A stretch of DNA of 47,121 nt, from NCBI GenBank assembly GCA_902784675.1, contig CACZVR010000005.1, positions 1 through 47,121 on the forward strand, given 5' to 3'. Position numbers and translations under genes: made by a program. The DNA comes from an uncultured Bacteroidales bacterium. GTDB lineage: Bacteria > Bacteroidota > Bacteroidia > Bacteroidales > Muribaculaceae. Of this stretch, positions 17,309-26,595 are shown in pieces (the first letter of the stretch is position 1; each line of letters starts with the position of its first letter). The notes under the pieces were generated by a model. That model saw nothing but the letters and a program-made list of their open reading frames with translations. It was not told where the DNA came from and did no database searches.

Positions 17309-17968
17309 TTAAACGTCCATGGGTTTCAAGTCGGGAGAGATGATGAGCTTAGCCTCGGTAGCAGCCTGCACATCCTCGACGGTGAACTCGGGATGGAGCT
17401 CACGCAGCACGATGCCCTCGGGGGTGATGTCCATGACACCCATCTCGGTGATGATCATGTTGACCTGACCAGCAGCGGTGAGGGGCAGAGTGCACTCCTT
17501 CAAAATCTTGGGATTACCCTTCTGGGTGTGTTCCATGGTGAGGATCACACGCTTGGCACCCACAACGAGGTCCATTGCGCCACCCATGCCGGGAGCCATC
17601 TTGCCGGGAATGATCCAGTTGGCGAGGTTACCTTTCTCATCAACCTGCAGTGCGCCCAGGAACGACACGTTCACATGGCCGCCGCGGATGATGGCAAACG
17701 AGGTAGCCGAGTCAAAGGTGCAAGCACCGGGATTCAGTGTGATGGCACCGCCGCCGGCGTTGATAAGGTTTTTGTCTTCCTTGCCTTCCTCGGGTGTGGG
17801 ACCCATACCCATGGCGCCGTTCTCGGTCTGCAATGTCACCGAAACGCCCTCGGGCAGGTAGTTAGGAATCAATGTGGGGATACCAATACCCAGATTCACA
17901 ACATCGCCATCGTGCAACTCTTTGGCAGCACGTTTTGCGATGACTTCTCTCATTTGATATTTATCCAT
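17309..17968 (-). CDS. atoA: CoA-transferase subunit B (butyryl-CoA:acetoacetate/acetate type)
   Basis: The protein has 219 residues of the family I CoA-transferase beta subunit. The catalytic glutamate E49 sits in TENGAMGMG, and [17 protein letters not shown] and [14 protein letters not shown] are typical. With the alpha subunit, encoded nine genes away at 26627-27277, it should move CoA from butyryl-CoA to acetoacetate and release butyrate. The alpha and beta genes are normally adjacent, so their separation here is notable. Confidence 0.9.
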   Translation of the reverse strand: MDKYQMREVIAKRAAKELHDGDVVNLGIGIPTLIPNYLPEGVSVTLQTENGAMGMGPTPEEGKEDKNLINAGGGAITLNPGACTFDSATSFAIIRGGHVNVSFLGALQVDEKGNLANWIIPGKMAPGMGGAMDLVVGAKRVILTMEHTQKGNPKILKECTLPLTAAGQVNMIITEMGVMDITPEGIVLRELHPEFTVEDVQAATEAKLIISPDLKPMDV

Positions 17969-18011
17969 AACAAAATAAGGTTTTTGAGATTAATTATATG
18001 TTTTTAAAAAG

Positions 18012-18800
18012 TTATTTCATTCCTCTTTTTACCATCTCTTGCACGACGAATGATGCTACATCGTCGGCATAGGTGTTCATGCCGAAACCGGCATCAAAGC
18101 CCAGCTCCTTGGCCAGCTCGTGGGTGACACGGGCACCACCGCAGCAGCAAATCATCTTGTCACGCAGGCCCTCGGCCTCCATCAGCTCGATGAACTCAGT
18201 CATGTTCTTGATGTGAACGTCCTTCTGGGTCACAGTCTGCGAGACGAGCAACGCATCGGCATGCAGTTCGATGCCCTTGGCGATAAACTCGTCGTTAGGC
18301 ACTTGAGAGCCCAAGTTGTAGGCCTCAATCATCTCGTAGCGTTCCAAGCCATAATGGCCGGCATAGCCTTTCATGTTCATGATGGCATCAATGCCCACGG
18401 TATGCGCATCGGTACCCGTCGAAGCGCCCACGATGACGATTTTGCGACCGATGTTCTCCTTGATGTACTCGTCGGTCTCGTACATGTCCATCGTGTTGCT
18501 CTCCACCTTGGGGACATAGATGGTGCTGTAGTCCACCGTGTGGGTGCAGCTGCCGTAGCAGTTTAAGAAGGTGAAACCTGGTGTCAACTCTTTGTAAAAG
18601 ACCACACTGGGATTCTCCAGACCCATCTTGCGGAGCAACTGCTTGGCGGCCTCAACGGCCTCGGCGCCACAGGGCACGGGCAGGGTGAAGCTCAGCTGCA
18701 CCTTACCGTCATTCATCGTGTCGCCATAGGGCTTTATCTTGGTGAAGTCTAAGGTTTTGTCAAAATCCTTAGCTTCCATGCTATATAATCCTTCGCTCAT
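18012..18800 (-). CDS. kamE: Lysine 5,6-aminomutase beta subunit
   Basis: The protein has 262 residues. The B12-binding motif is DAHTVG (131-136), with H133 as the lower cobalt ligand, and K144 lies in NMKGYAG. These have the same numbers as the cobalt-ligand histidine and PLP-binding lysine of the characterised clostridial enzyme. A Rossmann-like B12 domain follows. With KamD it moves the 6-amino group of beta-lysine (or D-lysine) to C5. It lies 36 nt after kamD. Confidence 0.95.
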   Translation of the reverse strand: MSEGLYSMEAKDFDKTLDFTKIKPYGDTMNDGKVQLSFTLPVPCGAEAVEAAKQLLRKMGLENPSVVFYKELTPGFTFLNCYGSCTHTVDYSTIYVPKVESNTMDMYETDEYIKENIGRKIVIVGASTGTDAHTVGIDAIMNMKGYAGHYGLERYEMIEAYNLGSQVPNDEFIAKGIELHADALLVSQTVTQKDVHIKNMTEFIELMEAEGLRDKMICCCGGARVTHELAKELGFDAGFGMNTYADDVASFVVQEMVKRGMK

Positions 18801-18836
18801 AGTCGTATAGTAACCTTAATTGTGATGTGTTAGTAT

Positions 18837-20393
18837 TTATCTCTTGCCTTTCATCAGTTCCACGAACGGGTTGTAGTAGTTCTCGCCCTTCATGGTTACA
18901 CCCTGCAGGCCCTTACCGCCGTTCTTGGGACGTTTCACGTCACCAAAGATACCCTTTTCAAGCGCGGTGAACAAGCCTTCCTTGGTAATCTCCTCAAGCA
19001 ACTTGATGGTGTTGCCCAACACTTCCTTGACGCGGTTGCGGCAGATACCGCCCTCGACAAACTCCATCTCCTCGCCGATGCTCTTCATGTTGTTGAAGAT
19101 GTACTTGGCGTTCTCGATTGAAAGGTAGCGGTCGCTCATGAACGGGGTGTGGATGGCCTCGGTGGGCATACCCAGCAGTTGGATTCCCTGATGGGTCCAA
19201 ATACCGATCATGTTGAACAGGGCATCCTGAATGTGTCCACGGAAGATGTTGCCCGTCATAAACTTCGTCGGGGGCATATACTTCAGCGTGGCCTTAGGGA
19301 AGATTTCGCGGGTCATCTGCGCCTGAGCCAGCTCCAGCAGGAAGCCGTTCTCAAGCATGGGATCCATCTCGAAGGCATGACCCAAACCCATCTGCTCCTC
19401 GGGCAGACCTGCCATGAGAGCTAGCTGCTCGTTGATGAGATCCGAAGCAAGCACGGTGTGCGCCGCCTCGACAGCGTCGGCAGTGGTCAGGTAGTTATCC
19501 TCACCAGTGTTGATGATGACCCCTGCAAAGCCGTTGATGATGCGGCTCATGTACTGGTCGATGAGGGTGCGTTGCATGTTGATGTCACGGAAGAGGATTC
19601 CGTAGAGAGCATCATTGAGCATCACGTCCAGACCCTCAAAAGCACCCATAATGGCAATCTCGGGCATACACAGACCTGAGCAATAGTTACACAGGCGGAT
19701 GTAACGGCCCTGCTCCTCGCCCACCTCATCGAGCGCCTTGCGCATGATGCGGAAGTTCTCCTGGGTTGCGAAGGTGCCACCAAAGCCCTCGGTAGTTGCG
19801 CCATAAGGCACATAGTCCAACAGGCTCTGACCTGTGGTGCGGATCACTGCGATGACGTCGGCACCTTGACGGGCTCCTGCCTGAGCCTGCACCACGTCCT
19901 CGTAGATGTTACCCGTTGCCACAATGATATAAAGGTAAGGCTTGGGACCCTCACCGATGGTCTCGAGGTAATGCTCGCGACGGGCACGACGGGTGCGGAT
20001 GCGCGCCATGCTTTCGTCCACGACGGGTTGCAAGGCATCTGCAATCTGCTTGGGGTCGCGCGTGACCACCTTGGTGATGTCCAGTTCACCTGTCGCCACC
20101 TTCTCGGCAATCTGCTGCGGGTTGAGCCCTGTCTGAATCATGGCATTGGCGATGAAGAACAAGGCACCCTCGTTCAACACGCCCTTGTCTTTCAAGGCTT
20201 CCACCACCACGTTGGGCAGTGGCACATCGTTGTCATCAACACCGTCGATGCCCATCAAGCGGCACAGCGTGCGCTCAACAGCCACCGTCGTGTATTGCTC
20301 CACAAAGGACTGAACGTCCTCGGCGATGCCTTTGGCAAGACCTCTGGCATACTCAACTTTTTCAAAATCTAGTCCTAACTTGCTCTTTTGCAT
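18837..20393 (-). CDS. kamD: Lysine 5,6-aminomutase alpha subunit
   Basis: The protein has 518 residues, the usual length. It forms the TIM-barrel catalytic subunit that binds PLP and the 5'-deoxyadenosyl group. Recognisable stretches are MQKSKLGLDFEKVEYAR, the region ARIRTRRARREHYLET, GEGPKPYLYIIVATGNI and the C-terminal KNGGKGLQGV. With KamE it makes 3,5-diaminohexanoate from beta-lysine. The leader holds two CTATATA-type heptamers directly before the start. Confidence 0.95.
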   Translation of the reverse strand: MQKSKLGLDFEKVEYARGLAKGIAEDVQSFVEQYTTVAVERTLCRLMGIDGVDDNDVPLPNVVVEALKDKGVLNEGALFFIANAMIQTGLNPQQIAEKVATGELDITKVVTRDPKQIADALQPVVDESMARIRTRRARREHYLETIGEGPKPYLYIIVATGNIYEDVVQAQAGARQGADVIAVIRTTGQSLLDYVPYGATTEGFGGTFATQENFRIMRKALDEVGEEQGRYIRLCNYCSGLCMPEIAIMGAFEGLDVMLNDALYGILFRDINMQRTLIDQYMSRIINGFAGVIINTGEDNYLTTADAVEAAHTVLASDLINEQLALMAGLPEEQMGLGHAFEMDPMLENGFLLELAQAQMTREIFPKATLKYMPPTKFMTGNIFRGHIQDALFNMIGIWTHQGIQLLGMPTEAIHTPFMSDRYLSIENAKYIFNNMKSIGEEMEFVEGGICRNRVKEVLGNTIKLLEEITKEGLFTALEKGIFGDVKRPKNGGKGLQGVTMKGENYYNPFVELMKGKR

Positions 20394-20414
20394 AGTGTAT
20401 ATAGTATATAGTGT
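20394..20414 (-). repeat. Short ACTATAT heptamer repeat before kamD
   Basis: The gene strand reads two ACTATAT units and a partial third immediately before the kamD ATG. The period is again 7 nt, but these units carry no stop codon. Confidence 0.55.
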
Positions 20415-20418
20415 GATG

Positions 20419-21771
20419 TCATTCCGTTTTGCCTGAGGATTCCAGCAGATTCCTCGCCGTCTTTATCCACTCGCTGTCGATGCCCAAACTCTGAGCGATG
20501 TTGAGCGCCTCGTGAGGCACCTCGCCGTCCTGAACCTCGACCAGCGAATAGTCCATTGAGCCGTTCTCAAAGCCTTTTACCCGCAGGCAGCGGGCTTTGC
20601 CTGGCTCTATATCGTAGTGCGTCGTCATGATGAGGCTCATGTCCTTGTCGGCCAGCACCTGCAGCAGTGCTGTCACAAGTGCGGCGCCCTCGGTGGGGTT
20701 CGTCGTGCGTGCCGGCTCATCAACCAACGCCAGTAATTTTCGGTTTTCGCGTGATGCCTTGATGACGGCATCGATATTCTTCATCTCGGCAGCGAACGAT
20801 GACAAGCCTTTTTCAACCGACTGTTCATCGCCGATGCAGAAACGTATCTCGTCTTTCACGGCAATTCGGGCCGAAGCCGCAGGGATGCCGAACCCGAACT
20901 GGAAAAGCAGCTGACACAAGGTCAACGTCTTGAGCACCACGGTTTTGCCACCCATGTTGGCGCCCGTGATGAGTGTGGGCTGCTGCCCAAAGGCGATATC
21001 TACCGGCTGGAACTCGCGTCCGCGAACAGCCAACGCCTCTTTGACCTGGGGGTGGAACATTGCCTCATAGGCTGTCGTTCCGTCTTGAGACAAGTCAGGG
21101 AAGGTCAGCCCCATCTGTTTGATTTGCATCGCTTTGGCCAAATTCACATCAATGCGAGCCAAAGCCAGTTGAGCCTGCTCGATAGCACTGGCAAAGGGAT
21201 GCAGCGCGCGGCTCAAATCTTTTCGCACACCATCCTCCAACTCGCTGGCCTGCAACATGAGGTCATCTTGCTGCTCGGGATGCTGTCGCATGTTAGTACG
21301 CAAATCCATGAGCTGAGCACAATAGGAGTCATAAATATAGAATGTGGCGATTTTCATCCCGTCGGGGTCAAGGATATCGATGACCTTTTCAAGATCGGGA
21401 ATCTCCACCGCATCGGCCATGTCCTGCTGAGCGAGCAACTTTTTCACATCGGTCGCCAAAATTGCGAGATGCTTGACCTCGAACAACTCGATGTCATCGA
21501 GCACAGCTTGGTTGTGCAGGTTTTTGATTGTGGTGCGAATATCCTTCAATCCCTGCAACTTGAAAAGCAAGGTGTCGAGACGGGTCTTGTCGACCTGCTC
21601 GACAAATGTCGTGAAACGGTGCAACTCGTCATAGGCCGCTGCAATCTCTTCGCACTTTGACATCATGGGTGCATCAAGCAGCCAACGACGTGCGAAACCC
21701 GACTGCAATTCCAGCTGGTCGAGCATGAAGCGGATGCCGCAAGGCGATTCTATGACATTCTTCAGTTGCAC
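20419..21771 (-). CDS. kamC: MutS-related ATPase of the lysine aminomutase cluster (KamC)
   Basis: The protein has 450 residues: a helical lever-like region (about 1-240) and a MutS-type ATPase domain with Walker A GANMGGKT (270-277) and Walker B-like LLALVDEPARTTNPTEG. The mismatch-recognition and connector domains of true MutS are missing, so it is not a repair MutS. The start is GTG and overlaps the kamB stop by one base (TAGTG), so the two are coupled. Its place among kam genes suggests a role in keeping the B12 aminomutase active, for example cofactor exchange; this is inferred. Confidence 0.82.
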   Translation of the reverse strand: MQLKNVIESPCGIRFMLDQLELQSGFARRWLLDAPMMSKCEEIAAAYDELHRFTTFVEQVDKTRLDTLLFKLQGLKDIRTTIKNLHNQAVLDDIELFEVKHLAILATDVKKLLAQQDMADAVEIPDLEKVIDILDPDGMKIATFYIYDSYCAQLMDLRTNMRQHPEQQDDLMLQASELEDGVRKDLSRALHPFASAIEQAQLALARIDVNLAKAMQIKQMGLTFPDLSQDGTTAYEAMFHPQVKEALAVRGREFQPVDIAFGQQPTLITGANMGGKTVVLKTLTLCQLLFQFGFGIPAASARIAVKDEIRFCIGDEQSVEKGLSSFAAEMKNIDAVIKASRENRKLLALVDEPARTTNPTEGAALVTALLQVLADKDMSLIMTTHYDIEPGKARCLRVKGFENGSMDYSLVEVQDGEVPHEALNIAQSLGIDSEWIKTARNLLESSGKTE

Positions 21772-22784
21772 TATTGTTGTTTTAATAAATCATACACGGG
21801 AAGCCCGATGGCTTCGCTAAGTTTGCCGCACAGCGTGTCCGAGTCAAGGACATAACCGCTGGGTGATGTGGGGTTGACGGTGACGGCAATGAGTTTGCTC
21901 TTCTGCAGCACGCTGATGCGTCCTCCTGCCTTGACAAACAATCTGAACTGCTGCGGGGTGACGAAAATCTTGGTGAAGTCCCTCACCACCAGTTCCACTT
22001 GTTTGAGGTCTTTGTTCTTCCTCACCTTCTCGAGGAAACCGTCGACCAGTGCTCCCGCCACATACAGGGTTTGGCATCCGTCCATTCCCTCGAAGTGGAT
22101 ATCCTTGGACAAGGAGGTCATTGTGTCCAGGGAATGTAAAGTGCCGTCCTTGTCGATGAACCACAGGCCCTTGTCTAGGGGATCGAGTTTGCGAATGTTT
22201 TCGTCGCTCGTCAATTCCAGATTGATGAGGTCCACCACATGGGCGGTCTTGCTCACCAGTGTGGTCATATTGGCCGAATAGGCTGCTCCTGTCGCCAGAA
22301 TCATCGACTGGCTCACTGCCGGTGAGGCTGAACTCAAGCGCGACAAGGCACCATCAATGATGACCAGGTCGATGTCGAAACGCTGCTGCATCTCGCCCAT
22401 CCAGCGTCTGAGGCTGCTTGCCGACGAGGGTCCTGACAAGAGAATCTTGCCGCTTGTGAGCGCCCGTGCTGTCACTACCCTGCCCAATGATGTGCTTTCA
22501 TCACTCACGTCGATGAGTTCTGAGGTCAACCGCCGCTGGCGGTAGTGCATCTCACTGGTGCCGAAGAACATGCCCTCGGGAAGGACGATTTCGGGCTTTT
22601 GCGTGCGCGTCACTTGGTCCACACTCTCTCCATCAATACCGATCGAAGTCACGGCAATGCGTCTGGTCTGGACGGGCAGGCGGTCGAGCACATACTTGAG
22701 GCACTCGGTCTTGCCTGTGTTTTTCTCCAGTCCCACGATAGACAGGCTATCGTAACGCAATATGTCATTGATGAAGGGCAGCAC
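21771..22784 (-). CDS. kamB: P-loop protein of the lysine aminomutase cluster (KamB)
   Basis: The protein has 337 residues. A Walker A motif, GLEKNTGKT, is at 18-26 near the N-terminus, and a probable Walker B segment is DLVIIDGAL. No membrane segment or other known domain was seen. The gene lies between kamA and kamC, overlaps kamC by one base, and is conserved in this position in other lysine fermenters. It probably forms an ATP-dependent accessory pair with KamC. The symbol follows cluster usage and is less certain than those of the enzymes. Confidence 0.78.
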   Translation of the reverse strand: MLPFINDILRYDSLSIVGLEKNTGKTECLKYVLDRLPVQTRRIAVTSIGIDGESVDQVTRTQKPEIVLPEGMFFGTSEMHYRQRRLTSELIDVSDESTSLGRVVTARALTSGKILLSGPSSASSLRRWMGEMQQRFDIDLVIIDGALSRLSSASPAVSQSMILATGAAYSANMTTLVSKTAHVVDLINLELTSDENIRKLDPLDKGLWFIDKDGTLHSLDTMTSLSKDIHFEGMDGCQTLYVAGALVDGFLEKVRKNKDLKQVELVVRDFTKIFVTPQQFRLFVKAGGRISVLQKSKLIAVTVNPTSPSGYVLDSDTLCGKLSEAIGLPVYDLLKQQ

Positions 22785-22807
22785 TGCAAGAAAACGAGTC
22801 AGTCACC

Positions 22808-22837
22808 GTGGAGATGTGCATAAAGGCACATCTCCAC
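22808..22837 (-). promoter_or_regulatory. Perfect hairpin between kamA and kamB
   Basis: GTGGAGATGTGC and GCACATCTCCAC form a 12-bp perfect stem with a 6-nt loop. Outside it TCAGT and ACTGA can extend the pairing. There is no T-tract on the minus strand, so it is not a normal terminator. An RNA-processing or stability element within the operon is more likely. Confidence 0.7.
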
Positions 22838-22854
22838 AGCACTGACATCTTATT

Positions 22855-24138
22855 TTACTTCTTGTTACGGCCTTCGTTGCGCTCATGACGCTTCAGCGCC
22901 CTGGGCTCAATGTTCATGCGTTCGCCTTCAAGCAGCGAGATCACACCGTCCACAGCCTTGTCGGCAGCCACCTGCTCCTTGGCGCGTGCAGCCTGACACT
23001 CGGGGCAGTTGCACTCGCTATGATAATCGGTGGGCTCGGTGTAGGTGGTGATTACGCCCTCGAAGTTGCGCAATACCACACGGCCGGGAGCCTGTGAGAT
23101 GATGTACTGGGGCATGACCGGCGTCTTGCCGCCACCACTGGGAGCGTCCACCACGAAGGTGGGCACGCAATAGCCGCTGGTGTGGCCGCGCAGGCCCTCG
23201 ATGATCTCGATACCCTTGCTGACGGGAGTGCGGAAGTGCTCCAGACCCATCGACAGGTCACACTGATAGATGTAGTAAGGACGCACACGAATCTTGACGA
23301 TTTCGTGAACGAGCTTCTTCATCACATGAACGCAGTCATTCACACCGCGCAACAGCACGCTCTGGTTGCCCAGGGGGATACCGGCGTCGGCCAACATCTC
23401 GCAAGCACGGCTCGATTCGGGAGTCACCTCGTTGGGATGGTTGAAGTGAGTATTGATCCAGATGGGATGATACTTCTTCAACATGTCACACAACTCGGGA
23501 GTGATGCGCTGCGGGCAAACCACGGGAGTGCGTGTACCCAAGCGAACAATCTCCACGTGAGGAATCTTCCTCAGTTCCGAGATGATGTATTCCAGTCGCT
23601 TGTCGCTCACCATGAGGGCGTCACCACCCGAGAGGAGGACGTCGCGCACGGTGGGAGTCTGACGGATGTATTCCAGCGCCTTCTCGATGCGGTCAAGACC
23701 ACACTCGTTATCGGTCTGGCCGGCAAAGCGGCGACGGGTGCAGTGACGGCAGTACATCGAGCACATGTCGGTGATGAGCAACAGCACGCGATCAGGATAA
23801 CGGTGCGTCAAACCGGGCGTGGGTGAATCCTCGTCCTCATGCAGCGGGTCGAGCAAGTCGGCAGCAGCCTGATGCGTCTCGGCACCGGTGGGGATGCACT
23901 GGCGGCGGATGGGATCATGCGGGTCATCGGGATTGATGAGGCTCAGGTAGTAAGGCGTGATAGCCATGCGCAGGGTTTTGAGGGTCTGCTTAACTCCCTC
24001 TTCCTCCTCGGCACTCAACTTCACATACTTCTTGAGTTCCTCAAGGGTCTCGATGCGGTTCTTCACCTGCCATTTCCAATCGTTCCACTGCTCGTCGGTG
24101 ACGTCGGGAAACAATTGTTTTCTTCTTGATTCTACCAT
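22855..24138 (-). CDS. kamA: Lysine 2,3-aminomutase
   Basis: The protein has 427 residues. The radical-SAM cluster cysteines are C126, C130 and C133 (CSMYCRHC). Lysine-binding aspartates D294 and D331 and PLP lysine K338 (DAPSGGGKTP) are all shifted by one from the characterised clostridial enzyme. The C-terminal CNCPEC matches its zinc site. It converts L-lysine to L-beta-lysine, the first step of the pathway. It is 16 nt behind kdd, and a strong hairpin follows it. Confidence 0.97.
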   Translation of the reverse strand: MVESRRKQLFPDVTDEQWNDWKWQVKNRIETLEELKKYVKLSAEEEEGVKQTLKTLRMAITPYYLSLINPDDPHDPIRRQCIPTGAETHQAAADLLDPLHEDEDSPTPGLTHRYPDRVLLLITDMCSMYCRHCTRRRFAGQTDNECGLDRIEKALEYIRQTPTVRDVLLSGGDALMVSDKRLEYIISELRKIPHVEIVRLGTRTPVVCPQRITPELCDMLKKYHPIWINTHFNHPNEVTPESSRACEMLADAGIPLGNQSVLLRGVNDCVHVMKKLVHEIVKIRVRPYYIYQCDLSMGLEHFRTPVSKGIEIIEGLRGHTSGYCVPTFVVDAPSGGGKTPVMPQYIISQAPGRVVLRNFEGVITTYTEPTDYHSECNCPECQAARAKEQVAADKAVDGVISLLEGERMNIEPRALKRHERNEGRNKK

Positions 24139-24154
24139 AATAACTTATGATTGA

Positions 24155-25228
24155 TTAGGCGTAGAGTTCCTCAAAGATCTTGCGCAGCTCGGGGCACTCG
24201 CGCAGCTCCTGCAAGGTAAAGTCGGCATGGCCCTTGGTGTAGCCGTTACCGATGATCATGTTCACGTCAGCACCAATACCCTCGGCACCCAGAGCAGCCT
24301 TGGTGAAGCTGGTGGCCATCGAGAAGAAGTAAACAATACCGTCATCCTTGGTGCACAGCACAGCTGTCATCTCGCAATCGGGCACGTTCACGCAGTTGAT
24401 AGTAGTGTCGGCCATCTTGCCGTCGGTGAGTTTGTAAACCAACTCGTAAACCTCAACGGGAGTCATGCCAGCAACGCTCTCGACAACGTCGCAGAAGCCG
24501 AGATCCTTGATGCGCTGGGTCGATTTGGGGCTGTTGGCGAGACCGATCACCTTACCGGTAACGCCTACGCGCTTCTTGGCCTCGTAGCAGCACAGCATAC
24601 CGCTCTTGCCGCCTGCACCCAGGATAACAACATTCTGGCCATACTGGCACAGCTTTGCGGTCTGTGCGGGAGCACCAGCGACGTCGAGGGCGCTCAAAGC
24701 GAGCTTCTCGGGCATGTCATCGGGAATCTTGGCATAAATGCCGCTCTCGAACAGGATAGCCTTACCCTTGATGTCCACCTGGTCAACATCGGCACGGATT
24801 TCGAGAATCTCATCAATGCGCAGCGGGGTCAACGACAGCGATACGAGGGTAGCGATGCGGTCGCCCTCCTTGAGATCGATCTTGCCCTTGAGAGCGTCAC
24901 CAATCTTCTCTACCTTACCCAGGAGCATACCACCTGAACCGGTGCGACGGTTGCGGTGCTTGCCTTGCAGCTCAACGTTGAGGAGCATCTCCTTCTTGAT
25001 TTCCTCCATTACCTCGGCCTCGTTGTTGGGATCCTTGGCCTGCTGCTTAGCATAGTTGTGGATGTCGGTGAACGAAGCGGAGTCAATGTTCAAGGTCTGT
25101 ACATCGATCAGGATCTCGTTGTCGTAGATCTCGTCCATGTTGTTGTCCAGCTTGTTAGCGGGCTGAGGAAGAATGCCCTTGGGCTCGATTACTCGGTGCG
25201 TACCGAATCTGTTTCCGTGTTTCTGCAT
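24155..25228 (-). CDS. kdd: L-erythro-3,5-diaminohexanoate dehydrogenase
   Basis: The protein has 357 residues with an alcohol-dehydrogenase-like layout. The N-terminal region contains NRFGTHRVIEPKGILPQPA, followed by a catalytic-domain part with GSGGMLLGKV, and a Rossmann domain near residue 190 with VVILGAGGKSGMLC. It oxidises 3,5-diaminohexanoate to 5-amino-3-oxohexanoate with NAD(P)+. The position between kce and kamA matches the known lysine fermentation clusters. Confidence 0.93.
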   Translation of the reverse strand: MQKHGNRFGTHRVIEPKGILPQPANKLDNNMDEIYDNEILIDVQTLNIDSASFTDIHNYAKQQAKDPNNEAEVMEEIKKEMLLNVELQGKHRNRRTGSGGMLLGKVEKIGDALKGKIDLKEGDRIATLVSLSLTPLRIDEILEIRADVDQVDIKGKAILFESGIYAKIPDDMPEKLALSALDVAGAPAQTAKLCQYGQNVVILGAGGKSGMLCCYEAKKRVGVTGKVIGLANSPKSTQRIKDLGFCDVVESVAGMTPVEVYELVYKLTDGKMADTTINCVNVPDCEMTAVLCTKDDGIVYFFSMATSFTKAALGAEGIGADVNMIIGNGYTKGHADFTLQELRECPELRKIFEELYA

Positions 25229-25277
25229 TGTTTTAATTGATTTTAAATGTTATACGATAATTGTGATTTTCTTGTTT

Positions 25278-26111
25278 TTAGTTGCGCTTGGGAAGACCCA
25301 GAATTTCGCGTGCCTCGTCGCTGGTGGCGATGGGACGGCCCAGTTCCTTGGCGATGCGGACAACCTTCTCCACGAGTTCGCCGTTGCTCTTGGCAAGCAC
25401 ACCCTTTGAGAGGTAGAGGTTATCCTCGAAGCCCACGCGCACGTTACCGCCCATGGCGATAGCGGCGGCAGCCATCGGGAAGGCATGGCGGCCCACACCA
25501 GTCACCGTCCAGGTCGAACCGGCGGGAATGCCATTTACAAGCCAGCACAGGTTGGCCACAGTGGCAGGAGTACAACCGGGAACACCCAGCACGAAGTTGA
25601 ACTGCATGGGATTGCCGGGAACCTCGCCCTTGCGGGCCATCGTGAGGATAGTGTCGAGGTGACCCATCTCAAAGCACTCATACTCGGGCTTGATGCCGCG
25701 CTCGATCATGCGCTTGCCAAAGGCACGCATGGTGGGCATGGTGTTGTCAAAGATTTCGTCGCCAAAGTTGCAGGTACCGCAGTCGAGGGTTGCCATCTCG
25801 GGCAGCGGAGTCGTGTCGGTCGATTGCAGGCGCTCGTCGGGAGTCATGCCCACAGCACCGCCAGTCGACGGGATGAGGATGACATTGGGGCACACCTTGA
25901 GGATGGCCTCTTCGCACTCTTGGAAGCGGGCACGGTCCTGAGTGGGCGTACCGTCGTCCCAGCGCACGTGCAGGTGCACGATGGCAGCACCAGCGTCAAC
26001 AGCCGACTTGGCCTCACGCACGATTTCTTCAACAGTATAGGGCACGTTGGGATTCTGCTCCTTGGTAACCTCGGCGCCGCAGATGGCGGCAGTGATAATC
26101 AATTTATCCAT
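25278..26111 (-). CDS. kce: 3-keto-5-aminohexanoate cleavage enzyme
   Basis: The protein has 277 residues of the BKACE family with a TIM-barrel fold. Zinc ligands are H46 and H48 in VHLHVR, with E229 in VGFED as the likely third. Other family blocks are IPSTGGAVGM and FNFVLGVPGC. It condenses 5-amino-3-oxohexanoate with acetyl-CoA to give 3-aminobutyryl-CoA and acetoacetate. The leader is a heptamer-repeat quasi-palindrome ending 3 nt before the ATG. Confidence 0.95.
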   Translation of the reverse strand: MDKLIITAAICGAEVTKEQNPNVPYTVEEIVREAKSAVDAGAAIVHLHVRWDDGTPTQDRARFQECEEAILKVCPNVILIPSTGGAVGMTPDERLQSTDTTPLPEMATLDCGTCNFGDEIFDNTMPTMRAFGKRMIERGIKPEYECFEMGHLDTILTMARKGEVPGNPMQFNFVLGVPGCTPATVANLCWLVNGIPAGSTWTVTGVGRHAFPMAAAAIAMGGNVRVGFEDNLYLSKGVLAKSNGELVEKVVRIAKELGRPIATSDEAREILGLPKRN

Positions 26112-26113
26112 TT

Positions 26114-26206
26114 TAGTTTCTAGTCCTTAGTTTCTAGTCCTTAGTTTAGTCATCAGTTTTCTGTTGGCGGATGCCAACTCCTAACTTCTAACTTCTAATT
26201 CCTAAT
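26114..26206 (-). repeat. Heptamer-repeat quasi-palindrome, kal-kce spacer
   Basis: On the gene strand the spacer starts with TTAGAAG and TTAGGAG units, passes the perfect core AGTTGGCATCCGCCAAC (26163-26179), and ends with alternating ACTAAGG and ACTAGAA units directly before the kce ATG. It fills almost the whole gap after the kal stop codon. Confidence 0.8.
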
Positions 26207-26593
26207 TTATTTGCGTTGGCAATCTTTGGGAGTTACACAGGTGCCTGATGCGCGGCAAACGATGACGGGCTCGTCAAGGATGTCGGCAGCCGATGCACTG
26301 ATGTCAGGACGAGCCTGAGCCACCTTGCGGGCCTCGAAAACCATGTGACGCGAAGTGTTGCCCTCGCGGTCAATCCAACCCTCGGCCTCGATGAAGTCAC
26401 CGGCATAGACGGGAGCCAGGAACTCGATATTGTCATAGGCGCAGAACAGTCCTTCGTCACCGTCACGCATAATCAACAACTCGGTAGCCACGTCACCAAA
26501 GAGGTGAACCATGTGTGCTCCGTCAACCAAATTACCACCGTAGTGTGCATCTTTAGCGCTCATGCGCAACCTGATCATTGTCTTGTATTCCAT
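26207..26593 (-). CDS. kal: 3-aminobutyryl-CoA ammonia-lyase
   Basis: The protein has 128 residues with a single hot-dog fold, the length and start ([20 protein letters not shown]) of Kal. [14 protein letters not shown] and [14 protein letters not shown] are further family features. It removes ammonia from L-3-aminobutyryl-CoA to form crotonyl-CoA. It is the second gene of the operon, with only a 33-nt repeat-filled gap behind the CoA-transferase alpha gene. Confidence 0.92.
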   Translation of the reverse strand: MEYKTMIRLRMSAKDAHYGGNLVDGAHMVHLFGDVATELLIMRDGDEGLFCAYDNIEFLAPVYAGDFIEAEGWIDREGNTSRHMVFEARKVAQARPDISASAADILDEPVIVCRASGTCVTPKDCQRK

Positions 26594-26595
26594 AT

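Noticed and set aside
20419-21771. KamC as a DNA mismatch-repair MutS or MutS2
   Set aside because: It has neither mismatch-recognition nor Smr domains, and it sits within the kam operon.
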